Below, in pieces: positions 1-8,737 of a DNA stretch of 64,000 bases. Each line of letters starts with the position of its first letter. The stretch's first letter is position 1. The notes under the pieces are model-generated. The model searched no databases, had not been told where the DNA came from, and saw only the letters and a list, made by a program, of their open reading frames with translations. The position numbers and the translations under genes were made by a program. The DNA comes from Silanimonas sp. (lineage in GTDB: Bacteria > Pseudomonadota > Gammaproteobacteria > Xanthomonadales > Xanthomonadaceae), in the NCBI RefSeq assembly GCF_027531545.1, contig NZ_JAPZSC010000001.1, forward strand, positions 1-64,000, given 5' to 3'.

Positions 1-51
1 GCCCTGACGGGCCAATACCTTGATCTCCACCGACTCCTCCTGGCTCAGCAT
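1..51 (-). CDS. istA: IstA transposase of an IS21-family element, N-terminal 17 codons only
   Basis: The start codon is at 51 on the minus strand, behind a GGAGG ribosome binding site about nine bases upstream. The 17 visible codons read MLSQEESVEIKVLARQG, which resembles the N-terminus of IS21-family IstA, just before its helix-turn-helix. IstA is the DDE transposase of these elements and works with the helper ATPase IstB. The rest of the gene lies outside the window, so I cannot say whether the element is intact. Confidence 0.65.
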   Translation of the reverse strand, partial: MLSQEESVEIKVLARQG

Positions 52-140
52 CCAGGCGACCTCCAAAAGGTCGCCATCCTCGCCGGGGTGGGTCAGATTT
101 ACTTCGGCGACGGTGGGTCAGTTTTCAGTCGGCGGTGACA
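1..140 (-). mobile_element. End of an IS21-family insertion sequence (istA side)
   Basis: Read on the minus strand, the segment starts with 5'-TGTCACCGCCGACTGAAAAC and carries two copies of a CTGACCCAC motif 25 bases apart (plus-strand gtgggtcag at 88-96 and 113-121). It then has a GGAGG ribosome binding site and an open frame that reads like the start of IstA. TG-type ends and several short subterminal repeats are typical of IS21-family elements. Only this end is in the window, so the target duplication and the far end cannot be checked. The element borders the truncated glycosyltransferase that follows. Confidence 0.75.
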
Positions 141-926
141 CCAATCACTTTGCACGGCGGTCGATTGACAGTCGAGCCGGGCGACATTTGGGTGATTCCC
201 GAGGGGTTCTCCACCTATGTCGAAGCTCTGCGGCAAGCACCGGTACGCAAACTGATGTTCTGTCAGAACCAGTACTACATTCCTTTTCCTCCTGAACCAG
301 GCAAAGGTGCGTCTGAACTGGGTGTCGACGGCTTCATCGCTTCGAGTCAAGCCGTTCAGAAGCTCTTCGCCGATGTGTATGGATTGACCGATGTGCCGCT
401 CATACCTTGCGCCGTCGATCCGCGTCGATTCACGCCAGCGCCGAACAAGAAACTCCAAGTGGCCTGCATGCCACGCAAGCTGGGCGACTACGCTGCATTC
501 GTGCAGGCGACGTTACGACGGATGCACCCACGCCACGCAAACGTTCCTTGGGTCGCCATCCAGGGGGGTACGCAGCAGGAAGCCGCAGCAGCACTCGGCG
601 AAAGCGCCGTGTTCTTTTCCCTGTCACACAAAGAGTCCTTTGGACTCCCACCTCTGGAAGCGATGGCCGCAGGATGCTTGGTCGCCGGCTTCCATGGTGA
701 CGGCGGGCGCGAGTACATGAACGAGGAGAATGGCTGGTGGGCGGATACTGGCGATTGGCGGGCCTGCGTCGAAGGCCTGGCAGCGGCGTTGGACATGTAC
801 AAGGCGGAGCCGTCGGCGAGCTCATCGGTTCGTCAGGCCATGGCCGCAACCGTGGCCCGCTACAGCCCGGCGATGATGGAGGAAGCCTTGCTGGAGTTCT
901 GGCGGATAGAGATCGATCGCATCTAG
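141..926 (+). pseudogene. Glycosyltransferase (GT4-like), 5'-truncated by the IS element
   Basis: This is the C-terminal part of a GT-B glycosyltransferase. Near residue 178 (counting from the GTG at 135) it has ESFGLPPLEAMAAGC followed by a Gly-rich stretch and GGREYM, the donor-nucleotide-sugar pattern of families 1/4. The N-terminal acceptor-binding Rossmann domain, normally 150 or more residues, is missing: the frame runs into the terminal bases of the IS21-like element. The only candidate start, a GTG at 135, lies inside the IS end and has no convincing ribosome binding site. The gene was probably longer and cut by the insertion. It may once have worked in cell-surface polysaccharide or glycan synthesis, but no neighbour confirms this. 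Confidence 0.7.
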
Positions 927-1067
927 AGCAACGACGATAGCCGGGGAAGAAACCCTGGCCTGCGCGAGCCTGCGCACTCACTTCGTGAGGTTCATCTGGG
1001 CAGGCATGCCGTCGCCACTCGCCGCACAGGGCAACGCATTCACAGCGTTGTGATCGAAGCCAAAAAG

Positions 1068-1091
1068 AAAGGCCCGCTTACGCGGGCCTTT
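1068..1091 (-). terminator. Rho-independent terminator of the exported-protein gene
   Basis: The hairpin AAAGGCCCGC / GCGGGCCTTT has a four-base loop. On the minus strand it is followed by CTTTTTGG. It lies 26 bases past the stop of the minus-strand gene that ends at 1118. The stem also has A/T runs on the other side, so it could serve the truncated glycosyltransferase as well. Confidence 0.8.
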
Positions 1092-1117
1092 CTCGTGTTG
1101 CGACTAACCCGCAAGGA

Positions 1118-2578
1118 TTAGTTGGTGCCCGGACGCTGCATCGCGGTGTTGGCGATCGAACCGGTGACGCCATTCACGATCTGGTACAGACCCTGGATGT
1201 CGTTGTTCGGGCCAGCAACCGTGGCGACCAGCGTACCGCGCGAGTTGCCCGTGAAGCTGACGATGTCCGAGACGCTCAGGACGATGGTGCCGCCGGCCGG
1301 GATGGTGCCCGTGGCCGCCGAACCCAGCGCCGCCGTCGTGCCGGTTTCCGTCTGCGCCGCGATGGTGTACGGACGGGCCACCGAACCGGTGTTCGTCAGG
1401 ACAACGCGGCTCAGCCAGCCAGCCGGGAGCTGGACGAACGGGGCCTGCAGCGTGGTGCCGTTGCGGGTGATGGAACCCAGCGTGACCGGGCCGAGGCTGG
1501 TGACCGAGTACAGCGCCGTGTCAGCCGACACCGCATTGAAGGTCTGAGCGTAGCCCGACGCCGGGATGGCGACGCCCGTGCGCGGGGCATAGCACAGCGA
1601 AGCGTTGACGGCCGTCGCGCCGGTGTCGAAGCGGGCCGAGGTGGCCGTGACCGCGTTCGCGGCAACGTCGACGGTCGAGCAGTCGGCGTTCACCGAGAAG
1701 TAAACGCGGCTCAGCGCAGCACCCGAGAACGTGCCGTTGGAGTTGGCCGCGGCCGAGAAATCACCAGCGATCGAGTGGGTCGAGTCGGCGTCGAGCAGAT
1801 CGGCCAGCGTGGCGGCAACGCCGTTGGCGAGGCGCGGCTGAGTCGCGGTCGAGCCCTGAGCAACGGCGACGTTGGCGCGGGTGTCAAACACGATCGTACC
1901 GATGTTGCCACGGTCAACCGAGCTGGTCGGGGCGGCCGAGACGAAGCGCGAGAACGACGGACTGGCCTCGACGTTGGCGACGGCGCCACGCGGGTTGAGC
2001 ACGGCCAGGCCGTAGCTCTGGGCGAACGAGATGTAGTTACCCGAGAGGGTAGTGATCAGGCCCGCGGTGCCGCCCGCAGCAGCCTGCGACGGCTGATCGT
2101 ACAGGCTGTACGAGCAGGAGCCGGCGGTGGTGGCCGTGATGTTGCGGTTGCCGTTGATGGTCAGGGTGTTGACCGACTTCAGCAGGCCGGTGCCCGAGGT
2201 GATCGAGAAGGTGATCACGTTGGTGCCGAGACCGTTGATGGCGCCGATGGTGGCACCCGTCAGGTCGCCCGCGACGCCGGTGCCGGCGCCCAGGGTCACG
2301 GCGCTACCGGCCGAGAAACGGACGTTGCTCGAGCACTCGACGCGCGCGTAGCGCACTTCGTTCTCGGAGAAGTTGTAACGGAGGTTCGCAGCCAGGTCGA
2401 GCGCGTTGGCGGCGTTCGTGATGGCGAGGCCGTTCGTCGGGTTGGAGATGATCAGCTCCGACGCGAAGGTCACCGGAGTCGAACCGCCGGTGGCGCTGAG
2501 GTTGACCTGCGCCTGGGCCGCCGTGGCGAACAGGCCACCGACGATCGCTGCGGCGAGAATCTTCTTGTTGAGGGTCAT
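1118..2578 (-). CDS. Exported protein of unknown function, Ala/Thr/Ser-rich
   Basis: I do not recognise the family. The start at 2578 is chosen because TAGGAG lies ten bases upstream and a clear Sec signal peptide follows (MTLNKKILAAAIVGGLFATA, cleavage after AQA). The mature part, about 460 residues, is rich in Ala, Thr, Ser, Gly and Val with few charges and four cysteines, which suggests an oxidised, largely beta, periplasmic or surface protein. The C-terminus has no obvious sorting signal or autotransporter barrel. It lies directly downstream of gspD on the same strand but has its own promoter at 2780-2809 and its own terminator. Being a T2SS substrate is a guess from position only. Confidence 0.75.
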   Translation of the reverse strand: MTLNKKILAAAIVGGLFATAAQAQVNLSATGGSTPVTFASELIISNPTNGLAITNAANALDLAANLRYNFSENEVRYARVECSSNVRFSAGSAVTLGAGTGVAGDLTGATIGAINGLGTNVITFSITSGTGLLKSVNTLTINGNRNITATTAGSCSYSLYDQPSQAAAGGTAGLITTLSGNYISFAQSYGLAVLNPRGAVANVEASPSFSRFVSAAPTSSVDRGNIGTIVFDTRANVAVAQGSTATQPRLANGVAATLADLLDADSTHSIAGDFSAAANSNGTFSGAALSRVYFSVNADCSTVDVAANAVTATSARFDTGATAVNASLCYAPRTGVAIPASGYAQTFNAVSADTALYSVTSLGPVTLGSITRNGTTLQAPFVQLPAGWLSRVVLTNTGSVARPYTIAAQTETGTTAALGSAATGTIPAGGTIVLSVSDIVSFTGNSRGTLVATVAGPNNDIQGLYQIVNGVTGSIANTAMQRPGTN

Positions 2579-2896
2579 TACGTTGTTACTCCTAAGCTTA
2601 GGGTTTTGAAGCATCAGAACAGCACAACGTCCGGGCACCACCTAGCGCCTGCATGCATCATGCCGGCGCCGGCACGGGAGGAAAGTTGCCGCCGGAACTC
2701 ACTATGACAGAGAGATCGCGGTTTTGGCACCCACCTTCTGCGCATGCAAGAGCACCACGCAGTCCCCAAACGCCCGCCGATAGTAGTACGTGGCTTTTCA
2801 GGGCGTCAACGATTGTGGAGAAATTGTTAGCTAGGCTCGTCACACAACCGAAAAGAACCGCCACGGCAATGACTTACGGCAGAGTCCTTTGTCCGT
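2579..2896. other. Intergenic region between gspD and the exported-protein gene
   Basis: About 320 bases without a gene. It holds the predicted promoter of the exported-protein gene at 2780-2809 and a roughly 200-base leader in front of the start codon. I see no terminator hairpin behind gspD. The leader contains a short GC-rich inverted stretch (gccggcgccggc, near 2662), but nothing I can assign as a riboswitch. Confidence 0.6.
2780..2809 (-). promoter_or_regulatory. Predicted sigma-70 promoter of the exported-protein gene
   Basis: On the minus strand TTGACG (2804-2809) and TACTAT (2780-2785) are separated by 18 bases. Both boxes match the sigma-70 consensus in at least four of six positions, unusually good for this GC-rich sequence. 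The start codon is about 200 bases downstream, so the mRNA would have a long leader. Confidence 0.6.
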
Positions 2897-5035
2897 CTAT
2901 TCGCGCGGGATTTCACCCAAACGGGCCTTCAGCGCCTCGGTGATCTGCCTTGCCTGGCTGGCATCTTCGATCACGTAGGGGGTGATCAGGATCATCAGTT
3001 CAGTGCGGTCGGTCTTGCGGCTGCGGCTGCGAAACAGCTCACCGACCACCGGCAGGCGCCCCAAACCCGGGATCTCGGTGCCGCCGTTCGTCGTCGTGTT
3101 CGAAATGAGCCCCCCCATCAGGGTCGCTTCACCGTCGGAGAGGCTCATCGCCGTTTGCAACCGGCGCGAAAAGATGCTAGGCGACGAAATCGTACTCGAT
3201 TCGGTCTGCTGCGCCTCGCTGACCTCTTGGCTCACGGTCAGGTCGACGCGCTGGCTCGAATGCACGATCGGCTTGATCTCGAGGAGCACGCCGGTCTTGC
3301 GGTACTGCACCTGCTGGAGGATCGACGGCGTCACGCCACCGAGGTCGGGCGCCGTGGCCTGGCTGGTGAGGATCGGTACTTCCGTACCCACGTCGATGCT
3401 CGCGCTTTCGCCACTGCGCACCATCAGGCGCGGCGTGGAAAGGATGTTCACCCGTTGGCTGTTCTGGAACAGGTTCATCACGGCGCGCACCTGCCCACTC
3501 GACGAGATCGGCCTCCACACCACGCCGCGGGTGGGCACTGTTCCCGTGTAGGCGCCGAGGCTTCCGCCGAAATCGCTGATGCCGGCCTCGCGCAGCGCCC
3601 ACTCCACGCCGTGCGAAAACTCGTCGTTGAGCGTGACCTCCGCCACCGTCACTTCCACCAGCACCTGCCGAGCCGGCTGGTCGAGGCGCGCAAGCACGCT
3701 TTGCAAGGTGCGCCAGCGGCTCGCCTCACCCTGGAAGATGATGGCGTTGCGCTGCGGGTCGACGACGATGCGGCTGCCATCCGGCGCCACGCTCACCGAC
3801 GCCTGCGCGCCAGTGCCGGCGCTCCCGCTGCCGCCCGACGCCACCGTGCGGCCCGGCTCGTCGAAGCCATTCCCGCCCTGCACGGTAGTCGTGCCCTGGC
3901 GGCCGGCCGAGGCGCTGGTGCCCGAGGTCGAGGTCGACCCCGTGCCGCCGATCAGCGCCTCCATCGTGATGCGCAGGCTCTCGGCCGTGGTGTGGCGCAC
4001 CTGGTAGATGTAGGCGCCTGCCTGCGTGCCGCCGTCATCGGCGGGCTGGTCAAGCGTCTCGGCCCACTGCGCCACGGCTTCGAGTGCCGCATCCGACTCG
4101 CTGAACACCACGAGGGCATTCGCGGAGGCCACCGGCACGAAGGTCAGCGCACCGCCGCTGCCGGGCGTGCTGCGGAAGGAGAACCCTTGGCCGGACAGCA
4201 ACTCGCGGAGCTCCTTGGCGAGCACGTCGACGCTCAGGTACAGCGGCGAAATCCGCAGCGAGCGCTTCTCGCGCAGGCCCGTGCGGTCCAGCAACTGCAC
4301 CGCTTCCATCGCCGAGTTCACCAGCGCCGGCGGGCCGCTGAGCAGCAGCGCGTTGTTGTCGTTGAGTTCGGTGACCTGCAGGCCCGCGGGGCCGCCGCTG
4401 CCATAGAGCGTGCGGACCTGCGCACTGATGCGCGCCGGGTCCGCGACGTCGAGCGGCATGAACACGAAGATCGGGCGCTGGCCAGCGGGCACCTCGGGCA
4501 AGGCGCGGCCGGTCAGCAACTGCGGCGCTTCGACGACGGCACCCGACTCGGCGGTGAAGCGCAAGCGCCCCTGCTCTTGCACGACGGCGACGCCGTAGCG
4601 CTTCAAGACTTCCTCGGCGATCGCGTATAGGCGGTTCGGCGGCTCAGGATCGACGAGGCGGAGGCTCACGAGGTCCTGCTTGTCGCGCACCGCCTGCTCG
4701 ACCTCGATCGAGAAGCCCAACTGGTTGGCGAACACCTCGTCGATGAAGGCGGTGAGGTTCGCGCCGTCGATGGCGAGGGCGATCGGTGCCCCGCCCGGCC
4801 GGACCGGGCTGCGGCGCGCATCGAGGAGCCGCGCGGGCGGCGCTTCGGTCCGCGGCCCCTCGGAGATGCGCGCGCCTTCATCGGCGGCGTCCTCGGCCAC
4901 CGCGGGCGTCTCCGTCGTCGGCAGCGGGGCGCGCAGCGGCTCCGGCAAGTTCGCCGGGGCAGTGGCGCAACCAGCGAGCACGAGCGCGACCAGCAGGGCG
5001 AGGGGCAGTCGGGCGGGCGTCAGCGAAAGGGGCAT
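2897..5035 (-). CDS. gspD: Type II secretion system secretin GspD (XpsD)
   Basis: Secretins form the outer-membrane channel of the T2SS. The 712-residue product starts with a lipoprotein signal peptide ending in LAGC, as in Xanthomonas XpsD. It then has the periplasmic N-domains with an Asn/Gly/Ser-rich insert near residues 360-420, and the secretin core from about 460 with the typical EIPGLGRLPVVGELF segment. The length fits the family. It is the last gene of the operon, 27 bases after gspN. Being a lipoprotein, it may target itself to the outer membrane; no gspS-like pilotin is visible in the window. Confidence 0.95.
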   Translation of the reverse strand: MPLSLTPARLPLALLVALVLAGCATAPANLPEPLRAPLPTTETPAVAEDAADEGARISEGPRTEAPPARLLDARRSPVRPGGAPIALAIDGANLTAFIDEVFANQLGFSIEVEQAVRDKQDLVSLRLVDPEPPNRLYAIAEEVLKRYGVAVVQEQGRLRFTAESGAVVEAPQLLTGRALPEVPAGQRPIFVFMPLDVADPARISAQVRTLYGSGGPAGLQVTELNDNNALLLSGPPALVNSAMEAVQLLDRTGLREKRSLRISPLYLSVDVLAKELRELLSGQGFSFRSTPGSGGALTFVPVASANALVVFSESDAALEAVAQWAETLDQPADDGGTQAGAYIYQVRHTTAESLRITMEALIGGTGSTSTSGTSASAGRQGTTTVQGGNGFDEPGRTVASGGSGSAGTGAQASVSVAPDGSRIVVDPQRNAIIFQGEASRWRTLQSVLARLDQPARQVLVEVTVAEVTLNDEFSHGVEWALREAGISDFGGSLGAYTGTVPTRGVVWRPISSSGQVRAVMNLFQNSQRVNILSTPRLMVRSGESASIDVGTEVPILTSQATAPDLGGVTPSILQQVQYRKTGVLLEIKPIVHSSQRVDLTVSQEVSEAQQTESSTISSPSIFSRRLQTAMSLSDGEATLMGGLISNTTTNGGTEIPGLGRLPVVGELFRSRSRKTDRTELMILITPYVIEDASQARQITEALKARLGEIPRE

Positions 5036-5062
5036 GGGTTCGTCCGGATCACATCAATCGGT

Positions 5063-5533
5063 TCAAGGCTGGCGGGCGTCGAGGAGGCGCGCCTCGTGGC
5101 GCTCCCCGCGACCGTCGCGCCATTCGGCACGGGTGGCCGCCACGGTGGTGACTTCAGCGCCATCGGGCAAGCGCTCGCCTTCCGCGGCACGTACGCGGCG
5201 TCCATCAGGCATCTCGAACAGCGCGCGCCAGCGGCCGGCGACGCGCACCGTCCCCAGCAGGCGGGGCTGAGGGGCCTCGGCCGCCGCAGCGGCGACCTTC
5301 GCGGGCTCGGAGGCCCAGACGGGCACATCCCACGGCGTCGGCGGGGTCGAGGAGACGGCGGGCAGCGCCCAGGCCAGCGGGCCGGTCGTCGTCGCCGGCA
5401 AACGGGTGGGCGTGGTGCCCAACACAAGGAACGCCAGCCCACCCAACACGAAGGCGACGATGACGCGACGCACGTCGGGCTGACGCATCGCGGCACGAAC
5501 ACGCGCGACGGCAAGGGTCCAAGCGGTGCTCAT
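5063..5533 (-). CDS. xpsN: Type II secretion protein XpsN (GspC-like)
   Basis: A 156-residue bitopic inner-membrane protein: short cytoplasmic N-terminus, one membrane segment at about residues 25-45, a Pro-rich linker, then a small periplasmic domain starting LLGTVRVAGRW that resembles the homology region of GspC. In the Xanthomonas system XpsN takes the place of GspC and connects the inner-membrane platform to the secretin. The start at 5533 is chosen because it overlaps the gspM stop (ATGA) and begins just before the membrane segment. The low sequence conservation of this family makes the position between gspM and gspD the strongest evidence. Confidence 0.85.
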   Translation of the reverse strand: MSTAWTLAVARVRAAMRQPDVRRVIVAFVLGGLAFLVLGTTPTRLPATTTGPLAWALPAVSSTPPTPWDVPVWASEPAKVAAAAAEAPQPRLLGTVRVAGRWRALFEMPDGRRVRAAEGERLPDGAEVTTVAATRAEWRDGRGERHEARLLDARQP

Positions 5534-6099
5534 TCGCCCTCCCCCGCCTTGCGGAGGTAGCCGCGGACGATGAGCTGCACGGTGGCCGGCGATCCGTCGC
5601 GGATCTCGATGCGCTCGACGCGCAACCACGGCCGCTGCGCCAAGTCCTGCAACGCGCTGTCGATGGCGCTTGGCGTGGCACCGGCATCCAGCCGGGCCAC
5701 GACCTGCCAGAGGTCAGGCACACCCTCGACGTCGAGCGCCGCCTCCGAACGCACGCGGGGCTGGTCGAGGCCGGCCGTGGTGGCCAGGGCGCTCAGCATC
5801 GCCTGCAGTTCGGCCTGTGCCTCGCCGGCGCTGGCCGCGGCCGTCATCGTCGCCTCCATCGTTGCGAGCGCGTCACGTGCCTCCGTAGCGCGGCCGGTCC
5901 ACGCCGCATCGGCGGCCGCACCCTCGAGCCGCCCCAGCAGGCTGCGATCCTGCAAGTAGCGCTCGATGCGCGCGCCGCGGGCCTCCGAAAGGGCGATCGC
6001 TGCGTGCAGGACGGCCACCAGGAGGGCCAGGCCGACGGCGATGCGTAGGCGGCGGTTCGCGCGCCATTGGCCTTGCAAGGACTGCCAGGCAGCGCTCAT
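5530..6099 (-). CDS. gspM: Type II secretion protein GspM (XpsM)
   Basis: A 189-residue inner-membrane protein with a single membrane segment at about residues 17-35, followed by a periplasmic domain with an extended helical stretch and a C-terminal ferredoxin-like part. This is the usual GspM plan. GspM partners GspL in the platform that anchors the GspE ATPase. The start at 6099 overlaps the gspL stop by four bases, indicating translational coupling. A longer frame upstream is an overlap with gspL and is discarded. Confidence 0.88.
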   Translation of the reverse strand: MSAAWQSLQGQWRANRRLRIAVGLALLVAVLHAAIALSEARGARIERYLQDRSLLGRLEGAAADAAWTGRATEARDALATMEATMTAAASAGEAQAELQAMLSALATTAGLDQPRVRSEAALDVEGVPDLWQVVARLDAGATPSAIDSALQDLAQRPWLRVERIEIRDGSPATVQLIVRGYLRKAGEGE

Positions 6100-7163
6100 G
6101 GCGTGGCCTCCGGCGACGTTGCCGCAGGGGCATCGAGATCGACTTCGAGAACGATGCGGCCCGCTTCGCTGGGATTGGCGACGATTTCGGCGAGCGCCGG
6201 GTGCTCGCGGAAGGCCTGGACGAAAACCCTCGGATCGCTGGTCGCCGATTGCACTTCGACCCGCAAGCCGCCGGCATCCCGGTTCCACGTGAGCAGGCGT
6301 GCATCCGCGGGAAGGCCACGCTTCAGGTCGCCAATCAGCACATGGTCCACCGGTGTGTTCGACAGATCGACGTAGGCCGCCATGCGGGCCTGCGCGGCTT
6401 CGGCCTGCTCGCGGGCCTCGATCAGCGGCATCGACTCGCGGCGGACACGGTCGAGTTCCGCGTCCTGCCAGCGGGCCGCAACGGCCCAGATCGCGGTGGC
6501 GACCACCTGCCAGCCCAGGAGCAGGCCGGCCACCAGGCCAAGGCTGCGCCAGAACGCGCGCTCCAATTGGGTCGCCGACCAACGCAGTCGATCGTCGGCA
6601 CGGCCCCACGGCGACGACGCCAGCGGCAAGGTCTCCACCGGTGGAGGCGTGACATCGTCAGCCGTGAGCGAGGCGGAGCGCAGGAATCGGCCCCAGGACG
6701 CGGCATCCGGGGCCGACGGCCACCAGCGCGAGGCAAACAGCCGCCCCTCGCGCCAGACCTGACCCTCCACGCCTTCGCGCATGGCCAGCAGACGCGTCGC
6801 CTCGGGCGTCGCCGGTGGTGGACGAAGCCCACTTTCCGGCACGAGTGTGGCCGCAGGATCGACGTCGGCGAGAACAGCGGCGTCGACCAGCCAGACCTGT
6901 GCCACGTCGTCCTGCCAACGCGCGATCCAGCGCCCGCCCTCCGACGGCAGAGCGCGGGACGCAGCGAGCTTCAGCGCGGCAGTTCGCTGGTCAGCGGCGA
7001 GTTGCGGAAACGCAAGGCGGCGATGTTCGCAAGCCGTGCGCGGCACGACGACTTCGACGGCCCCCAGCCAGCCTCCCGACTGGATCGCTTCGCCCTCAGC
7101 CCCGATCCAGCGGCGCGTCGGCGAAAAGAGGGCTTGGAATCGTCGGCGGAGCGTCATCTGCAT
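6096..7163 (-). CDS. gspL: Type II secretion protein GspL (XpsL)
   Basis: About 355 residues: a cytoplasmic actin-like domain (about 1-200) that recruits GspE, one membrane segment at about 210-230 (SLGLVAGLLLGWQVVATAI) and a periplasmic ferredoxin-like domain. This is the GspL plan. The start is uncertain: ATG codons occur at 7163 and 7157 (MQMTLRRR), both inside the 3' end of gspK, and one at 7190 would overlap further. I chose 7163 because homologues begin close to this basic stretch. Its stop overlaps the gspM start. Confidence 0.88.
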   Translation of the reverse strand: MQMTLRRRFQALFSPTRRWIGAEGEAIQSGGWLGAVEVVVPRTACEHRRLAFPQLAADQRTAALKLAASRALPSEGGRWIARWQDDVAQVWLVDAAVLADVDPAATLVPESGLRPPPATPEATRLLAMREGVEGQVWREGRLFASRWWPSAPDAASWGRFLRSASLTADDVTPPPVETLPLASSPWGRADDRLRWSATQLERAFWRSLGLVAGLLLGWQVVATAIWAVAARWQDAELDRVRRESMPLIEAREQAEAAQARMAAYVDLSNTPVDHVLIGDLKRGLPADARLLTWNRDAGGLRVEVQSATSDPRVFVQAFREHPALAEIVANPSEAGRIVLEVDLDAPAATSPEATP

Positions 7164-8160
7164 CGGGGCGAGGGGCGCGGTAGACGGCATCGACAGTCCA
7201 CGGCGCCGCTTGATCCGCCAAGGGGGTCAATCGTACATGGATGCGCCAGGCCCTGCCTGAGGCGCCCCAGAACGCCAGACGCCACGCCTCCGACGGCGCG
7301 TTGCGGAAATCGGTATCGCGATCGCCGAGCAGCCGCGCCCCGGTTTCAGCCTCGAACTGCCGACCCGAGAAAAACAGGGCCTCATCGCGTCGAGCGAGGC
7401 GATCACGGCATACCGTGCCGCAATCCTCGACGAAGGCTGCGAGCAGGGGCAACGGGGCGGTGTTGAGGTTCAGTGCCCCGCTGTAGGCACTCGTCGACCA
7501 GTCTTGCGCCCGGGCCAGCACCGCGGGCGGCAGCGCGTCCCAGCCCAGCACGCGCGACAACTCGCGCGGATGGAGCAAGGGCCGACCGGGCGGCGGCGAA
7601 CGCCCTACCCGCTCGTACTCGCGGGCCTCGGCGCCATTGAGCCGGCGCAGGTCATCCGCGTCGGTGTAGTCGGCAAGGCGGTCGACGAGGGCCGGCACAT
7701 CGCGCGCGGGCGCGCCCGCCGCCGCGAGCAGGCGCGGCACCGGCGAGGTTTCCGGAAAAGCCACGGGCACGAGGCCGGATTCGTCCTGGATGGCGACGGT
7801 GATGCCGCCGAGGCCTCGATACGGATGGCCGTCGAGGCGCAGTTCGCCGCCACGGGGGCTGCGATCGAACCCTCCGAAATCCTCCAATCGCCGCGCCGCG
7901 AGTTCGCCGTCGGGAATCGGCGACAGGGGCTGGCCGGCCTGGGTCAACGGCACCGTGGCCGCGACGTACAGCAGTGTTTCGCGAGTCGATACGAGGGCGA
8001 TGCGGTCGTCGACCTCGGCGCGATCCAGCGTCGCTTCCGCCACCCGCTCCCGCGTCCAGAGCATCAGGAAGCCCACGCCCACGGCGATGGCCACCAGCAT
8101 CCAGAGCACCATGGCCAAGATGAAGCCCTGCTCCCGCGAGCGGCATTCAGAACGAGCCAT
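7096..8160 (-). CDS. gspK: Type II secretion minor pseudopilin GspK (XpsK)
   Basis: The 354-residue product starts with a prepilin-type peptide (RSREQGFILAMVLWML), in which the Glu at +5 of the other pseudopilins is absent, as is normal for GspK. The large globular domain of about 280 residues and the ALNLNTAPLPLLAAF segment fit the family. GspK caps the pseudopilus tip together with GspI and GspJ. The gene overlaps gspJ by 14 bases and gspL by about 68 bases. Confidence 0.92.
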   Translation of the reverse strand: MARSECRSREQGFILAMVLWMLVAIAVGVGFLMLWTRERVAEATLDRAEVDDRIALVSTRETLLYVAATVPLTQAGQPLSPIPDGELAARRLEDFGGFDRSPRGGELRLDGHPYRGLGGITVAIQDESGLVPVAFPETSPVPRLLAAAGAPARDVPALVDRLADYTDADDLRRLNGAEAREYERVGRSPPPGRPLLHPRELSRVLGWDALPPAVLARAQDWSTSAYSGALNLNTAPLPLLAAFVEDCGTVCRDRLARRDEALFFSGRQFEAETGARLLGDRDTDFRNAPSEAWRLAFWGASGRAWRIHVRLTPLADQAAPWTVDAVYRAPRPDADDAPPTIPSPLFADAPLDRG

Positions 8161-8737
8161 CGATCTGCTCCATCCGATTGGCCAGCGCGGGAGGCAGGCC
8201 GACCGCCGGCCCCACGTGCGCCCACCACAGGCGAACACCCTGCTCGGTGCGCCAGCCAAGGCGCACCGCGCGCGGCAAAACCTCAGCGGGCTGCTCGGGG
8301 ACTGGCCAGACGTCGTGCCAGCGGCCGCCCGAGTCGAGGTAGGCGAAGGCCGCATCCTCGAGATTCGCGCTGACGAGCGGCCAGTCCGCACCGCCCTCGG
8401 CATAGACCACCTGACGCCCCCGTTCGGCGTCGACGAGGCGCCAGCCAACGCGTGCCGCGGCACCGGCTCGCAGGGCGTCGAGGCAAAGGAACTCCATCGC
8501 CGTGGCGTCGCCGCGGAACGCCAGCGCTTCGCCCGGGCGATCCGCCGCAGCCGCGGCGATCGTGTCGCGGAACCAGCGCTCGTGCAGCGCGGCAACCCGC
8601 GCATCGCGCTCATGGCGGAGGACGCGCTCGCGCATCCCGAGCACATGGACGAGCGACTGCATGAGCAGGGTGGCCACCAGGGCGATGACCACCAGGGTCA
8701 CCATCGCCTCCAGAAGGCTGAAGCCGCGTGCGTTCAT
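8147..8737 (-). CDS. gspJ: Type II secretion minor pseudopilin GspJ (XpsJ)
   Basis: A 196-residue type IV prepilin-like protein with the cleavage and methylation motif RGFSLLEAMVTLVVIALVA near the N-terminus, including Glu at +5. The length and place between gspI and gspK identify it as GspJ, part of the tip complex of the pseudopilus. The prepilin peptidase that should process it (PilD/XpsO) is not in the window. The start overlaps the gspI stop by four bases. Confidence 0.92.
   Translation of the reverse strand: MNARGFSLLEAMVTLVVIALVATLLMQSLVHVLGMRERVLRHERDARVAALHERWFRDTIAAAAADRPGEALAFRGDATAMEFLCLDALRAGAAARVGWRLVDAERGRQVVYAEGGADWPLVSANLEDAAFAYLDSGGRWHDVWPVPEQPAEVLPRAVRLGWRTEQGVRLWWAHVGPAVGLPPALANRMEQIDGSF

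Noticed and set aside
2662-2673. Short palindromic gccggcgccggc stretch considered as a riboswitch or terminator element
   Set aside because: Too short and no downstream T-run or conserved aptamer pattern.
3155-4630. 491-codon plus-strand frame opposite gspD
   Set aside because: His/Arg/Ala-rich translation typical of an antisense frame; gspD on the other strand is certain.
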